Shown piece after piece: positions 12,701 to 23,569 of a stretch of 64,000 nt of DNA. The notes beneath the pieces are model-generated. The model was not told the origin of the DNA. It did no database searches and saw only the letters and a program-made list of their open reading frames with translations. The DNA comes from Branchiostoma lanceolatum (taxonomy: Eukaryota > Chordata > Leptocardii > Amphioxiformes > Branchiostomatidae). The DNA is taken from contig NC_089727.1 of assembly GCF_035083965.1 (NCBI RefSeq), positions 18,464,769-18,528,768 on the forward strand. The letters run 5' to 3'. The translations under genes were made by a program, and so were the position numbers. Within the stretch, counting starts at the first letter, position 1; every line of letters begins with the position of its first letter.

Positions 12701-15700
12701 GGGTATTCAAACCCCCTGGCGCTTTTGGTGATGATAGGGAGTGGGACAGCTGACATAATGACAAACACCCCCCTCCCCCTGCACGACTCTGGATAAGGGG
12801 CTCTTGTAAATTGTAGAACCATGATCTGCTATAAACAGGTTCCTGTGTAATGCATACTAGTAACTTCAGAACTGAACTGTCATACTTGTACTAACATTGT
12901 CCTATTCTTGACCTGTTTTACAGATATTGACATGGAGGGTGTGATTGAGGGTGATTCAGACCCACCTCCTGACATGGGGGATGATAGTATTGAGGTGAGC
13001 ATGTGTTCCATCTTTGGAAGTTTGCTACATTTATATATCATTGGTTCAGGTCTGCTGGTTTAGGTCTCCTATTGTTTTTAGACCTCTGTATAAGAGTCTG
13101 AACAGATGAAACAAGGATATTACATGATAAGGTTTTGTTGACAAACCGTATGATCTGTTGCTCCCTATCTCCTGACAGGTAACAGAAGAAATGATGGACC
13201 AGTCGGATGACAAGAGGGGTGAAGCACAGGCTGCCATGAACGAAGGTGGGTTCTTCTCCGTTTGGCACAAAATAGTGTAACTCTTGAAATGTAACTCTTG
13301 AAATGTTCGTGGTGGTTTCCTGGTAACCATCCACTGCAAAACCATGACACCACGAATATGATTGTGTTTCCATTGTATTACAGAATTGTTCTAAACCACT
13401 TAAGTTAAACCACTTAAAACCGTGCGAAAAAGTTCTAATCCCTTCCTACTGCATCCAAAATTCAAAATAAATCCCGCTGAAACGTAGTGAATTTATTATA
13501 AAGTGTTGCCTGGACTGGGCTTTGTGTGTCTTGGTATTCTTTGTGAATAAGTTGACAAAACCACAGATGTCACTGTACAGAACATCTATATGTCATGTAA
13601 AGCAATTATTCTTATCAAAGGTAAACAATACTGTAGATCAACTGGGGTAGGTTGAAAACCCTTTTCAAAGCTAGAATACTGACACACTCCCACCAGTACG
13701 AAATTGGACACCGTGTAATTAAGTAGGACCTGCGTGCCGGGGTGCCAGACCTACTAACAAGGTATAGAGTGACAGGCGGGCGTTCCACAGGGTTTGCACG
13801 GACGGATTGCAGAAATTCCTGTGGAATTCTGCAAATCCGGCGTAAAGTATACTATTAAGCTCGCTCCTAAAGCTTTGCTAAAAAAACAAGGAGATGTAGA
13901 ACTGTTTCTTTTTGTTTTCAGAGAAAGACATACATGTGGCTGTAGAACTTATAGTTTATGTTTCCTACAGGAGAGAAAGAGAAGGCCATCGAGCTGTGGA
14001 CAGAGGCCATCAGGCTTAACCCCCAGTCTGCTCCGCTGTTTGCCAAGAGGGCAAGGTGGGTCAAAGGGCACTGCAAGCTGTAGTTCTGACATTTCATGGC
14101 TTCCAAAAAAAATTTATGGATGATGTAAATGGAAAACTGAAGAAAGTTAGAAATGCGTTTTACAGTGTGTGGTAACCTAGCTACTGTGACTGAAATGTTG
14201 GCATAGATAAAGCTTTGGAAAATGCAATACTGTATTTAGTACTTTTTGGATGTGTACTGTAAATGCATTTAAGGTTGTGGTGGTTTAGTGACTTCCCGGT
14301 TTTTGAGGTTCAATGTGAGCTTTTCACCGCAAACTTAAAACCACCGCGAAAATGCTTCTTCTGTCTTTAGCCCACCTACCACCACCAACTGAGAACCAAC
14401 GCAAAGACTCTATGTTCTTTCTACCGCAAATTTAAATCACTGTGAACTTTAAAGTTTAATGCATTTACGAAATAGCTTAATGCTAAAATGGCTATTTTGT
14501 GTTTCAGCTGCTTTCTGCGTATGAGCAAACCCAACGCTGCGATCCACGACTGTGACCGAGCCATCCAGCTGAACCCTGACTCCGCAGCAGGCTACAAGTG
14601 GAGGGGAAAGGCACACAAGTAGGTGATCTTACATGGGGGAGGGGGGCACACAAGTCGGTGACCTTACATGGGGGAGGGGGGGCACACAAGTAGGTGATCT
14701 TACATGGGGAAGGGGGCACACAAGTAGATAACCTTTAACTTACATGTGGGAGGGGGGCATACAAGTAGGTGATCTTACATGGGGGAGGGGGGCACACAAG
14801 TAGGTAACCTTACATGGGGAGGGGGCACGCAAGTTGGTGACCTTACATGGGGGAGGGGGGCACACAAGTAGGTGACCTTACATGGGGGAGGGGGGCACAC
14901 AAGTAGGTAACCTTACATGGGGAGGGGGCACACAAGTTGGTGACCTTACATGGGGGAGGGGGGCACACAAGTAGGTGATCTTACATGGGGGAGGGGGGCA
15001 CACAAGTAGGTGATCTTACATGGGGGAGGGGGGCACACAAGTAGGTAACCTTACATGGGGAGGGGGCACACAAGTTGGTGACCTTACATGGGGAGGGGGC
15101 ACACAAGTTGGTGACCTTACATGGGGGAGGGGGGCACACAAGTAGGTAACCTTACATGGGGAGGGGGCACACAAGTTGGTGACCTTACTTGGGGTAGGGG
15201 GCACACAAGTAGGTAACCTTACATGGGGAGGGGGCACACAAGTTGTTGACCTTACATGGGGGAGGGGGGCACACAAGTAGGTGACCTTACATGGGGAGGG
15301 GGCACACAAGTTGGTAACCTTACATGGGGAGGGGGGCACACAAGTTGGTAACCTTACATGGGGAGGAGGGCAATAAGGGGGAGGGGGTAACACATGTAAG
15401 TGAACTTACATGGGGCACACAAGAAGGTGACTTCATATGGGGGAGGGGGCACACATGGGCGAGAAGGGCACACAAGTATAGGTGCCTTTACATGGGAGGG
15501 GGGGGGGCACACAAGCAGGTGACTTCATATGGGGAAGGTAGGGCACTCAAGTACAATGTAGGTGACCTTTCATGGGGGAGAGGGGCACACAACTAGGTTA
15601 CCTTACAAGGGGAGGGGGGTTTGACTGGGTACAATGCATCCTCAAATGCCAGGCCCGCCACCTCAAAGAACGAGGGTGTTGGTGTCATAAATACACTTGT

Positions 15701-18700
15701 CAAACTGTGTGTAATGTTGTGTCACATTGAGTCACAATCATGTATAACATCAGTTTTCTTAAAGATGTTTGTTTGTACTGAATCCTGCAGGTTGTTAGGT
15801 CACTGGGTGGAGTCTGCCAGAGATCTGGCCACAGCTCAGAAGATTGACTACGATGACGACACCTACCTGCTCCTCAAGGAAGTGCAGCCAAAGGTACAGC
15901 TACATGCAAAATTATTCAACCCCCCTTGCATTTTGGACATTTTGGCAAATTGAGGAACTTTACAGCTACATAATATTACTAAATCATATAAGTGATGAAC
16001 AGATATGTTATTACAATCTGATACCACAGCAAAAGTTAAGATTTTTTTCATAGTCCATCCAAAATAGCAACTTTCACACAAATAGTACGTTGCAAAATTA
16101 TTCAACCCCCTATGAGGGTTTGTCTTTAGTACTAAGTGCAGCACCCCTATTTATCTTAACCTGAATTCACCTGATGTAGACGTGAACGATTGCTTGTCAC
16201 AAGCTTCTGGCAGTGCTCTTTGCGAATTTCGGCCCTTTCTCATGGGCAATGGTCTCCGGCTAGCAATTTTTCGAGGTTTACGTACCGCAACAGCTTTCAA
16301 TAGATCCAATCCAAAATTCTGAACTGAGTTTAAGTTTGGAGACTGTTACGGGTACTCAAGAACCTTCCAGGTTCTTTTTGTGACCAAACATATCTGGATG
16401 TCGATGTGTGCTTGGGGTTATTGTCTTGCTGGAATGTCTAATGACGCCCCAGCTTCAACTCCTTAACGGACCTGGCGACATTCTTGGCCAGAATTTCAGC
16501 AGCCACAGTGATATCTCTTAGAAGACAGGTGGACAAGAACCATATAATTACTGTAAAAGTCCTGAAAAACAATTTGGCTCAAGGAGAAACTGTTGTTTCA
16601 GTGGACACAGTGCGCCGCACACTTCATGCCGAAGGGCTCAAGGTCAGAACCCCAAGACCCACACCATTGCTGAAGCCATGCCACAAGAAAAGTTGCCTCC
16701 AGTATGCTCAAAACAACCTACTAATGCCACAGTAGTTTTTGGACGCTGTTATATGGACTGACGAAACAAAAAAAACTTGACCTCTTTGGTCCTCCGGGTC
16801 AGAGGTATGTTTGGCACAGGAAAGACTAAGCATACGCAGAGAGGAACACCCTGCCTACCGTGAAGCATTGTGATGGGTCTGAGGTTCTTTGGGGGTGTTT
16901 TGCTTCCAATGGCACTGGGAATAAACACTGTGTTGAAGGCATCATGAAATAAAACCAGTACTAGGATATTCTGACCAGGAAAGTTACCAATTCCGTTAGA
17001 AAGTTGAAGCTGGGGCGTCATTGGACATTCCAGCAAGACAATGACCCCAAGCACACATCGACATCCACATATGTTTGGTAATAAAAAAAACCTGGAAGGT
17101 TTTTGAGTACCCATAACACTCTCCAGACTTAAACTCAGTTCAGAATTTTTGGTTGGATCTGAAGACAGCAGTTGCGAAACGTAAACCTCGAAAAATTGCT
17201 GAGCTGGAGACCATTGTCTACGAGAAATAAGCTGAAATTCCCAAAGAGCACTGCCAGAAGCTTGTGACAAGCTACCGTTCACGTCTACATCAAGTGAATT
17301 CAGCTTTTAGATAAATAGGGGTGCTGCACTAAGTACTAAAGACAAACCCTCATAGGGGGTTGAATAAATTTGCAACGTACTATTTGTGTGAAAGTTGCTA
17401 TTTTGGATGGACTATGAAAAAAATCTTAACTTTTGCTGTGGTATCAGATTGAATACATGTCTGCGCATCACTTATATGATTTAGTAATATTATGTAGCTG
17501 TAAAGTTCCTCAATTTGCAAAAATGTCCAAAATGTAAGGGGGGTTGAATAATTTTGCATGCAGCTGTAGGGGCAGACTTTAGCCATCCTTTTGAACTAAT
17601 CTTACTGTACTTCCAACAATGATTGTAAAGGAACAAGAGTAAGACACACAGTGAAATTTGAGATTCATCTTTTGGTATCATGACTTGTGAAAAGTGTGCT
17701 GTGATGCTTACTTTCACAATGGTTAACATTTTTACGTCAAATTTATTTCTTTAAATTCTTGAGATGTTTTTCTAATATCATCAACACAGGCCCACAAGAT
17801 CCAGGAGCATCGGCGCAAGAAGGAGCGGAAACAGGAGGAGAAGGAGCTGAGAGCTCGGAAGAAACGAGTCCAGAAGGCAAAGGAAGCACAGGAGAAGGCC
17901 AAGAGGGTGAGTCAGGGGACGTGTGGTGGGGAGGGGGGCACACAAGGTAACCTTCAAGGTTGTTATTATGGTGTGGTTGGGACGGGGGCACAAAACGACC
18001 TTCAAGGTTGTTATTATGGTGTAGTGGGGAGGGGGGCACAGAAGATGACCTTCAAGTTTGCTTATGATGTTCTGGGGAGGGGGGCATGCAAGGTGACATT
18101 GAAGATTGTTCTTGTGGTGTGGCAGGGAGGGGGGCACACAAGGTCACCTCAAGGTTGTTGAATGTTCTCATGGGGAGGGGGGCACATTTGGTGACCTTTA
18201 AGTTGTACCCATGGTGTGGAGGGGTGGAGGCATCCTTCCAGTTGTTCCTAGGTGAGAAAAAGCGAGTTGCAGGGGCTGTAGCCCGAAGCCAAGTACACAT
18301 GGGTCCTGGTGGTTGTTTTCCGGGTAGTTTTTCAGGGTTATGGTTAGATGTGTGATAAGGCATTAGAGATATAACATAAGTGATATGTGATATTGTATTT
18401 TCCTACAGGAACAGGAAGAGAGGGAACGGCAGGGTCCTTCGGCTGGGTTCGGAGGTGGCTTTCCGGGCGGTTTCCCTGGCGGATTTCCAGGTTTTCCTGG
18501 GGCAGGTGGCGCAGCTGGTGGAATGCCAGGAGGAATGCCAGGTGGAATGCCTGGAGGAATGCCGGGAGGAATGCCTGGAGGAATGCCTGGTGGAATGCCT
18601 GGAGGAATGCCAGGCGGAATGCCAGGAATGCCAGGAGGGATGCCAGGCGGAATGCCGGACATCAACAAAATCATGTCAGACCCAGAAATCATGGCTGCTT

Positions 18701-19386
18701 TCCAGGTAGGTTACTTTTATGATTGTCTGGCGTGGCCATTTTGTTTTGTATCTGTCTTTTACCTATGTCATCTTGAATATCAAGTGTTCCATATTTGATC
18801 GACAAACCTTTTCAGAAAATTGAAGCCTTGAAAGAATGAATGAATGAACTGCTCTGCTCTAATTATTGTGCACAGTACAATGTATGGCAACAATGACAAA
18901 ATAATCAATACAATAAAACTAGTCCTTCTTAAAAACTATGACTACAAGAATATGGCCGTAAATGATAATTAACATAATGTACGTTAAATGTTTCTGTCAC
19001 AATACATTTCTCTCTTTTGTAAAGCGCTGCATATGTATTGCATAAGTACGCATATTGTAGATATGGACTCAAGGCATGACATAACTACATGTAGATTGAA
19101 AATGTCTGTGTTTGTGTTTGGCAGGGCTTACAAGAGTTACATGACTATTGTGATTCTCTGTTTCTTACAGGACCCAGAAGTCTTGGCCGCATTCCAAGAC
19201 GTCAGCCAGCACCCCGAGAACCTGGCCAAGTACCAGAGCAACCCTAAGATTGCCAACCTCATAGCCAAGATGTCCACCAAGTTCGGAGGGGGGCCAGGAG
19301 GGGGTCCAGGTGGACCTCCAGGGGGCCCCCCTATGGGAGACGACCCCCCAGCGCCGGAACCCCCTGTCGATGACGGACTAGATTAG
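9784..19386 (+). CDS. ST13: Hsc70-interacting protein Hip (complete, 11 exons)
   Basis: Cytosolic co-chaperone that binds the ATPase domain of Hsc70 and slows release of ADP. Exons: 9784-9893, 11117-11186, 12340-12412, 12924-12994, 13179-13245, 13971-14055, 14508-14618, 15791-15893, 17790-17906, 18409-18705, 19171-19386. All junctions are GT-AG with matching phases and sum to 1,320 nt (439 aa plus stop). Residues 1-37 form the dimerisation domain ([13 protein letters not shown]). Residues about 60-118 are an acidic linker ([19 protein letters not shown]). Residues about 118-230 hold three TPRs, including [34 protein letters not shown] and [16 protein letters not shown]. Residues 231-269 are highly charged. 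Exon 10 has 11 GGMP units and one GMP. Residues about 357-410 are the STI1-like DP domain ([38 protein letters not shown]). A Gly/Pro-rich acidic tail ending DDGLD extends beyond the human C-terminus. The start context GCAGCCATGG is strong. Confidence 0.97.
9894..11116 (+). other. ST13 intron 1
   Basis: Non-coding; the only recognisable content is a diverged TACTGTAAATG-family element near 10910-11098. Confidence 0.7.
11178..11760 (+). repeat. Minisatellite starting at the ST13 exon 2 donor
   Basis: Exon 2 ends CACCAATG and intron 2 begins GTAAGGCTGC. This junction is the first of about 13 copies of a 44-48 bp unit: CACCAATGGTAAGGCTAC, AAACATCATGTTTAC, then TAGTAGATCTAT or AAAAAGTAGATCTAT. 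Almost every unit keeps a consensus-like donor (GTAAGG or GTGAGG). Confidence 0.95.
14255..14469. mobile_element. MITE of the TACTGTAAATG family in ST13 intron 6
   Basis: Starts TACTGTAAATGCATTTAAG and ends GTTTAATGCATTTACGA; the interior has CCGCAAACTTAAAACCACCG. It lies about 40 bp upstream of ST13 exon 7. Confidence 0.75.
14609..15620 (+). repeat. Minisatellite starting at the ST13 exon 7 donor
   Basis: Exon 7 ends GGCACACAA and intron 7 begins GTAGGTGATCTTACATGG. The array repeats a 33-35 bp unit (GTAGGTGACCTTACATGG, then a G-rich run and GGCACACAA) more than 20 times, degenerating after about 15360. Two unit types (GTAGGTAACC and GTTGGTGACC) alternate in places, which suggests a two-unit higher-order repeat. 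Confidence 0.95.
15897..17566 (+). mobile_element. Tc1/mariner element with about 600-bp inverted arms, inserted at the ST13 exon 8 donor
   Basis: The element is flanked by TA (15895-15896 and 17567-17568) and its ends read CAGCTACATGCAAAATTA and, reversed, CAGCTGCATGCAAAATTA. The left arm (15897 to about 16497) is nearly the complete reverse complement of the right arm (about 16965 to 17566), far longer than a usual Tc1 terminal repeat. The centre and right half hold a broken plus-strand Tc1 transposase: a helix-turn-helix-like stretch with [17 protein letters not shown], then [13 protein letters not shown], then a DDE-region motif [10 protein letters not shown], with stops and frameshifts between. 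It is non-autonomous. The insertion lies 3 bp into ST13 intron 8. Confidence 0.93.
17925..18240 (+). repeat. G-rich minisatellite in ST13 intron 9
   Basis: About six units of 45-55 bp: TGGGGAGGGGGGCACACAAG, then GTAACCTTCAAGGTTGTT and ATTATGGTGTG. The core GGGGAGGGGGGCACACAAGG also occurs in the intron 7 array. The repeat starts about 20 bp after the exon 9 donor. Confidence 0.88.
18517..18657 (+). repeat. ST13 GGMP coding repeat
   Basis: Twelve tandem 12-nt (once 9-nt) units in exon 10 encode 11 GGMP and one GMP. Third positions vary among units (GGA, GGT, GGC; CCA, CCT, CCG), which argues for maintained protein repeats. GGMP repeats are typical of Hip before the DP domain. Confidence 0.95.
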
Positions 19387-20540
19387 ACTCAATCCTGACA
19401 AACATTCACTTGTATAAGAGATTAAGAACGATGTTTAGATAGTTTTTATGCTGTAATTGTCCTCTCTAATCGTGTAGGAATCACCTGGTCAGGAATGTTG
19501 ACCTCTATTGATAAGATGAAGGTCACCTTGAAACAGTAAAAACCTTCACAAAGCTGTAGTACGCTTGGAATCACCATTTGGACTCATTCACACCCCAACT
19601 TTGGACAATCAGACTCTGTACAGAGAAAGGATACTTGTAGTAAAAAAAAGTGTCCACAACACATGATGTAAAAATATTTTTTTTTTTACGTAGATTTTTT
19701 TGTTGCTTTCATTATTAATTCCCCTTTATACCCCAGTGCAGAAGAGAGGGAAGAAACCATGTTGATGTCAAAGGGAGGGTCAAGAACCCTGAGAAGGTCA
19801 AGAAAGTATGGAAAGGTCAAGAAACATAAGCGGCAGCAAGGGGCGTGTTATGTGGTCTGACATATAAATGTAAATCATGTAAAATGGAGTCTTCTGACAC
19901 ACATAAAAGAAACATGGACTGTTCTGACACACATTAACAGAAATGTGGACTGTTCTGACTCTTTTGACACACCTAACTGGACTCTACTGACACACACAGA
20001 TGGAAAATGGACTGCTCTGACGCACATACATGGAAAATGGCTGTTCTGTCTGACACACATCAGAAAAATGGACTGTTCTGTCACACATGTAAACAAATTG
20101 TTCTGACACACAAACAGACATGGACTGTGACACATGAACAGAAAGTGGACTGGTGTGACATGTCACAGAAAAATGGACTACTGTCTCTCAGGAAAGTATT
20201 TGATGAAATGCAGTCAATGAAAGTGCACAAGTGATGCTGTAAAGGGTTTCAATCAACACCATGTTATGCAGATGATATACCTGTAAATAACGGCAGGCTA
20301 TGTACCCGCGGTGATAGAAATGTTCTTGCATTAAGAGTGATGCTCCAGTTATGTTGTAGGAAGGATTGTACATGTAGCTACAATCATGTAATTCTGCAAG
20401 CGCTGGAAAGCTGGGTCAAATAGGCCAGCCATGAATGGGTTCAGTCTTCCCTTAGCAACTATTCAGGGGGCGCTGGTGCGAAATGAAGGTCACTTACAGT
20501 GACAGCAGCTCTGAAGAAAAAGCAGTGTTGAAATAAAAGG
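19387..20540 (+). other. Probable ST13 3' untranslated region
   Basis: No coding frame is supported after the ST13 stop. A candidate AATAAA signal is at 20532-20537. The end of transcription cannot be fixed from sequence. Confidence 0.35.
19870..20175 (+). repeat. Minisatellite in the ST13 3' flank
   Basis: About nine units of roughly 30-38 bp based on GGACTGTTCTGACACACA and AACAGAAATG. It lies 480 bp after the ST13 stop, upstream of an AATAAA at 20532-20537, so it may be in the 3' UTR. Confidence 0.85.
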
Positions 20541-20935
20541 GCATGTACACTGAAGGAACAGCTGCAGCACAAAAGTAACAGCAGCACTAATAGGACAGCT
20601 TCACTGAAGAGATACAGCTGCAGTGAAGGGACAGCTATTATGAAAGTATGGCTATACTGAAGGGACAGCTATATGGAAGGGGGAGCTATGCTGAGGTGAC
20701 AGCTGTGCCAAGTGTCAGCTACACTGAAGAGACCTACTGTGAAGGGACAGCAGCACTGACTGGATAGCTGCACTGAAGGGACAGCTATATGGAAGGGACA
20801 GCTTTGCTGAAATGACAGCTGTGCTGTAATTATGACAGCTACACCGAAGAGACAGCAAAGGAACAGCAGCACAGATCATGAAGGGATAGCTGTACTTAAG
20901 AGTCAGCTGCATTTGGGAGACAGCAGTTGTAGTAA
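20500..20935 (+). repeat. Minisatellite of AAGGGACAGCT units
   Basis: Imperfect units of about 18-25 bp (ACTGAAGGGACAGCTATA, ATGGAAGGGACAGCT, ACAGCTGTGCTGA). Confidence 0.85.
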
Positions 20936-20939
20936 TGTA

Positions 20940-22250
20940 AAAGTTTTTGTGTCTGGTAGTGTAGGGCATGTTGTTATATCCCTGTATGCTTGTACAGGAT
21001 GTCTGATAAATGAACTGATTTTGCAAGCTAACCATTTATGCCTCGCTGTTATTCGTAAACACTCTCATACTTAAAAGGCAGCTAGAGGATCCTGGCCATG
21101 GCCTAGTCTGTTAAATCTGATAGTTGTAACAGGGTCCGTTTCGTTTCAGTTAGTGCTTACACAAAATTCCAACATCATTGATAGAATCAAGGACAACTAT
21201 GTTGCCACTTTTTCCTATCATAGAGTTCATTAACATATTAATGAGACTTGTGTTGCTGTATTTAGGAACAGTTTGCTTGCTCCATTAATTTCTGGTCCTT
21301 GTCTTATTTTTGTGTGATGCCAAATATGGTGTACATAGTTATGCAAATTGGTAGCTGATTGAGTTATCTAAATGGATTATTGTTGTAGAGGATAGACATG
21401 CAGTTGACCATTACCCCAGAGTAAGACAGCAAACCTTTTAGCCATAAAGAGATGTTCACTTTCCTTTAGCTTAACATACGTGGTGTTTTGAACTGATTCT
21501 GTCTCATGTGTTGACATGTGAATTTTTCATAACTGCAATAAGTTTTCATCTATGCTTTTTTGTGCAACTTTGTACAATCTAGTGTGAACTGTCACAGTTG
21601 TTTTCAAAAAGAATTCTCTTATCACCATAATCATGTAAAATCTAAAGCAACTTGTGTGCCTATTAAGTAGTTTTTGCTTTGTTTTAGAAATATGTTCTGA
21701 AAGGACATTATTCAAGTCAAGGTCATGTTCCATGGCAGGACGTTAGGCAACTCAAGTGCCACTGGTTTTGGTAATGATGTCCAGCCTACATTGAATCATG
21801 GGATGTGTGGTGCACTATGGGAAATATGGCTGGACATCAAGCAGCAGGGATGGCTCTATGTTGTGTTACAGCTACTGTAGATGCGAAGCTGAAGCTTTAA
21901 AATTTGTTTCTACGTTACACTGAATCTTGTTTTTGGTTGAAACTTTTATGTAGTTTCAACCTTGTCATTACTCTGGAAAAGACAGTAATCGTTTCAACAT
22001 GTTACCGTCAAATTCATGAATCTGTCTTGGACATTCAAAGAGACACTTCACCAGAATAGCAAGGTGGGGCATTTCAGAAAGACATGCTGTAGGACATACA
22101 ATGGATGTATCAAATCAAATTTGTGGATACATTTGGTTCAAATATTAAAACCAACTTTCTGCAGGATTATTGAGTGTGGAGATCATTATTCAGTGTTTGT
22201 CAATTCGAGGAAAGTGCCCTGCTTTACTTGATGTAGGGCAACCTGTACCT
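20940..22250. other. Intergenic sequence without recognised features
   Basis: AT-rich; no coding frame, RNA gene or clear repeat was seen apart from scattered short words. Confidence 0.5.
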
Positions 22251-23565
22251 GGTGTACAAACAGGTGTGTTGGTGTAGGTTGTATGTTGTAGTAGGTTGCA
22301 CACTAGTCATAGGAATTGTCCTTTGTAGGAGCAAATTGCACACTTAAGTTGTACACTGTAGAATCAGGCTGTACACTGTAGAAGCAGGTTGTGCACTAGG
22401 TGCAGGCTGTACTCTATAGGTGGCAGGTTGTACACTGTAGTGAGCAGGTTGTACACTGCAGTTGTGGGTTGTACATGTACACTGTAGGGGCAGGTTGTAC
22501 ACTGTAGGGGGGGGCTGAGTTTTTTCACTACAGGGACAGGTTCTATACTGTACATTTGTATATGCGGGTTCTACACTGTAGGGACAGGTTCTACTCTGTA
22601 GGGGCTCTGTAGTTGTGGGTTGTACACTGTAGGGGCAGGTTGTACACTGTACGGACAGGTTCTACTCTGTAGGGGCTCTGTAGTTGTGGGTTATGTTGTA
22701 CACTGTAGGGGCAGGTTGTACACTTTAGGGACAGGTTCTACTCTGTAGGGGCTCTGTAGTTGTGGGTTGTACTCTGTAGGGGCAGGTTGTACACTGTAGG
22801 GACCGGTTCTACTCTGTAGGGGCTCTGTAGTTGTGTGTTGTACACTGTAGGGACAGGTTGTACACTGTAGGGACAGGTTCTACTCTGTAGGGGCTCTGTA
22901 GTTGTGGGTTGTACACTGTAGGGGCAGGTTGTACACTGTAGGGACAGGTTCTACTCTGTAGGGGCTCTGTAGTTGTGGGTTGTACTCTGTAGGGGCAGAT
23001 TGTACACTGTAGGGACAGGTTCTACTCTGTAGGGGCTCTGTAGTTGTGGGTTACGTTGTACACTGTAGGGGCAGGTTGTACACTGTAGGGACAGGTTCTA
23101 CTCTGTAGGGGCTCTGTAGTTGTGGGTTGTACTCTGTAGGGGCAGGTTGTACACTGTAGGGACAGGTTCTACTCTGTAGGGGCTCTGTAGTTGTGGGTTA
23201 CGTTGTACACTGTAGGGGCAGGTTGTTCACTGTAGGGACAGGTTCTACTCTGTAGGGGCTCTGTAGTTGTGGGTTGTACTCTGTAGGGGCAGGTTGTACA
23301 CTGTAGGGACAGGTTCTACTCTGTAGGGGCTCTGTAGTTGTGGGTTGTACACTGTAGGGACAGGTTGTACACTGTAGGGACAGGTTCTACTCTGTAGGGG
23401 CTCTGTAGTTGTGGGTTGTACACTGTAGGGACAGGTTGTACACTGTAGGGACAGGTTCTACTCTGTAGGGGCTCTGTAGTTGTGGGTTGTACACTGTAGG
23501 GGTAGGTTCTACACTAGGAGCAGGTTGTACACTGTAAGGGACAGGTTGTACAATGTCCAATGTAG
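22250..23565 (+). repeat. 1.3-kb higher-order minisatellite
   Basis: The basic unit is a roughly 20-bp GGTTGTACACTGTAGGGA. From about 22540 it is organised in a larger period of about 70-100 bp: ACAGGTTCTACTCTGTAGG, GGCTCTGTAGTTGTGGG, TTGTACACTGTAGGGGCAGG. The higher-order copies are nearly identical, so they are recently amplified or homogenised. It lies between the ST13 and LMO7-like 3' ends. Confidence 0.95.
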
Positions 23566-23569
23566 AAGC

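Noticed and set aside
14504..15596. Cys/Pro-rich frames ([12 protein letters not shown] type)
   Set aside because: Produced by the intron 7 minisatellite on either strand.
16484..16735. Functional Tc1 transposase
   Set aside because: Only a short frame survives; the rest is broken by stops and frameshifts and the 5' part is replaced by the inverted arm.
17759..17950. Acidic frame [16 protein letters not shown]
   Set aside because: Wrong frame of ST13 exon 9; the spliced phase gives the charged [14 protein letters not shown] helix.
18363..18692. Minus-strand GIPPGIPPG frame
   Set aside because: Antisense shadow of the GGMP repeat.
22250..23565. CRISPR-like regular repeats
   Set aside because: The units are contiguous with no unique spacers and the genome is animal; it is a minisatellite.
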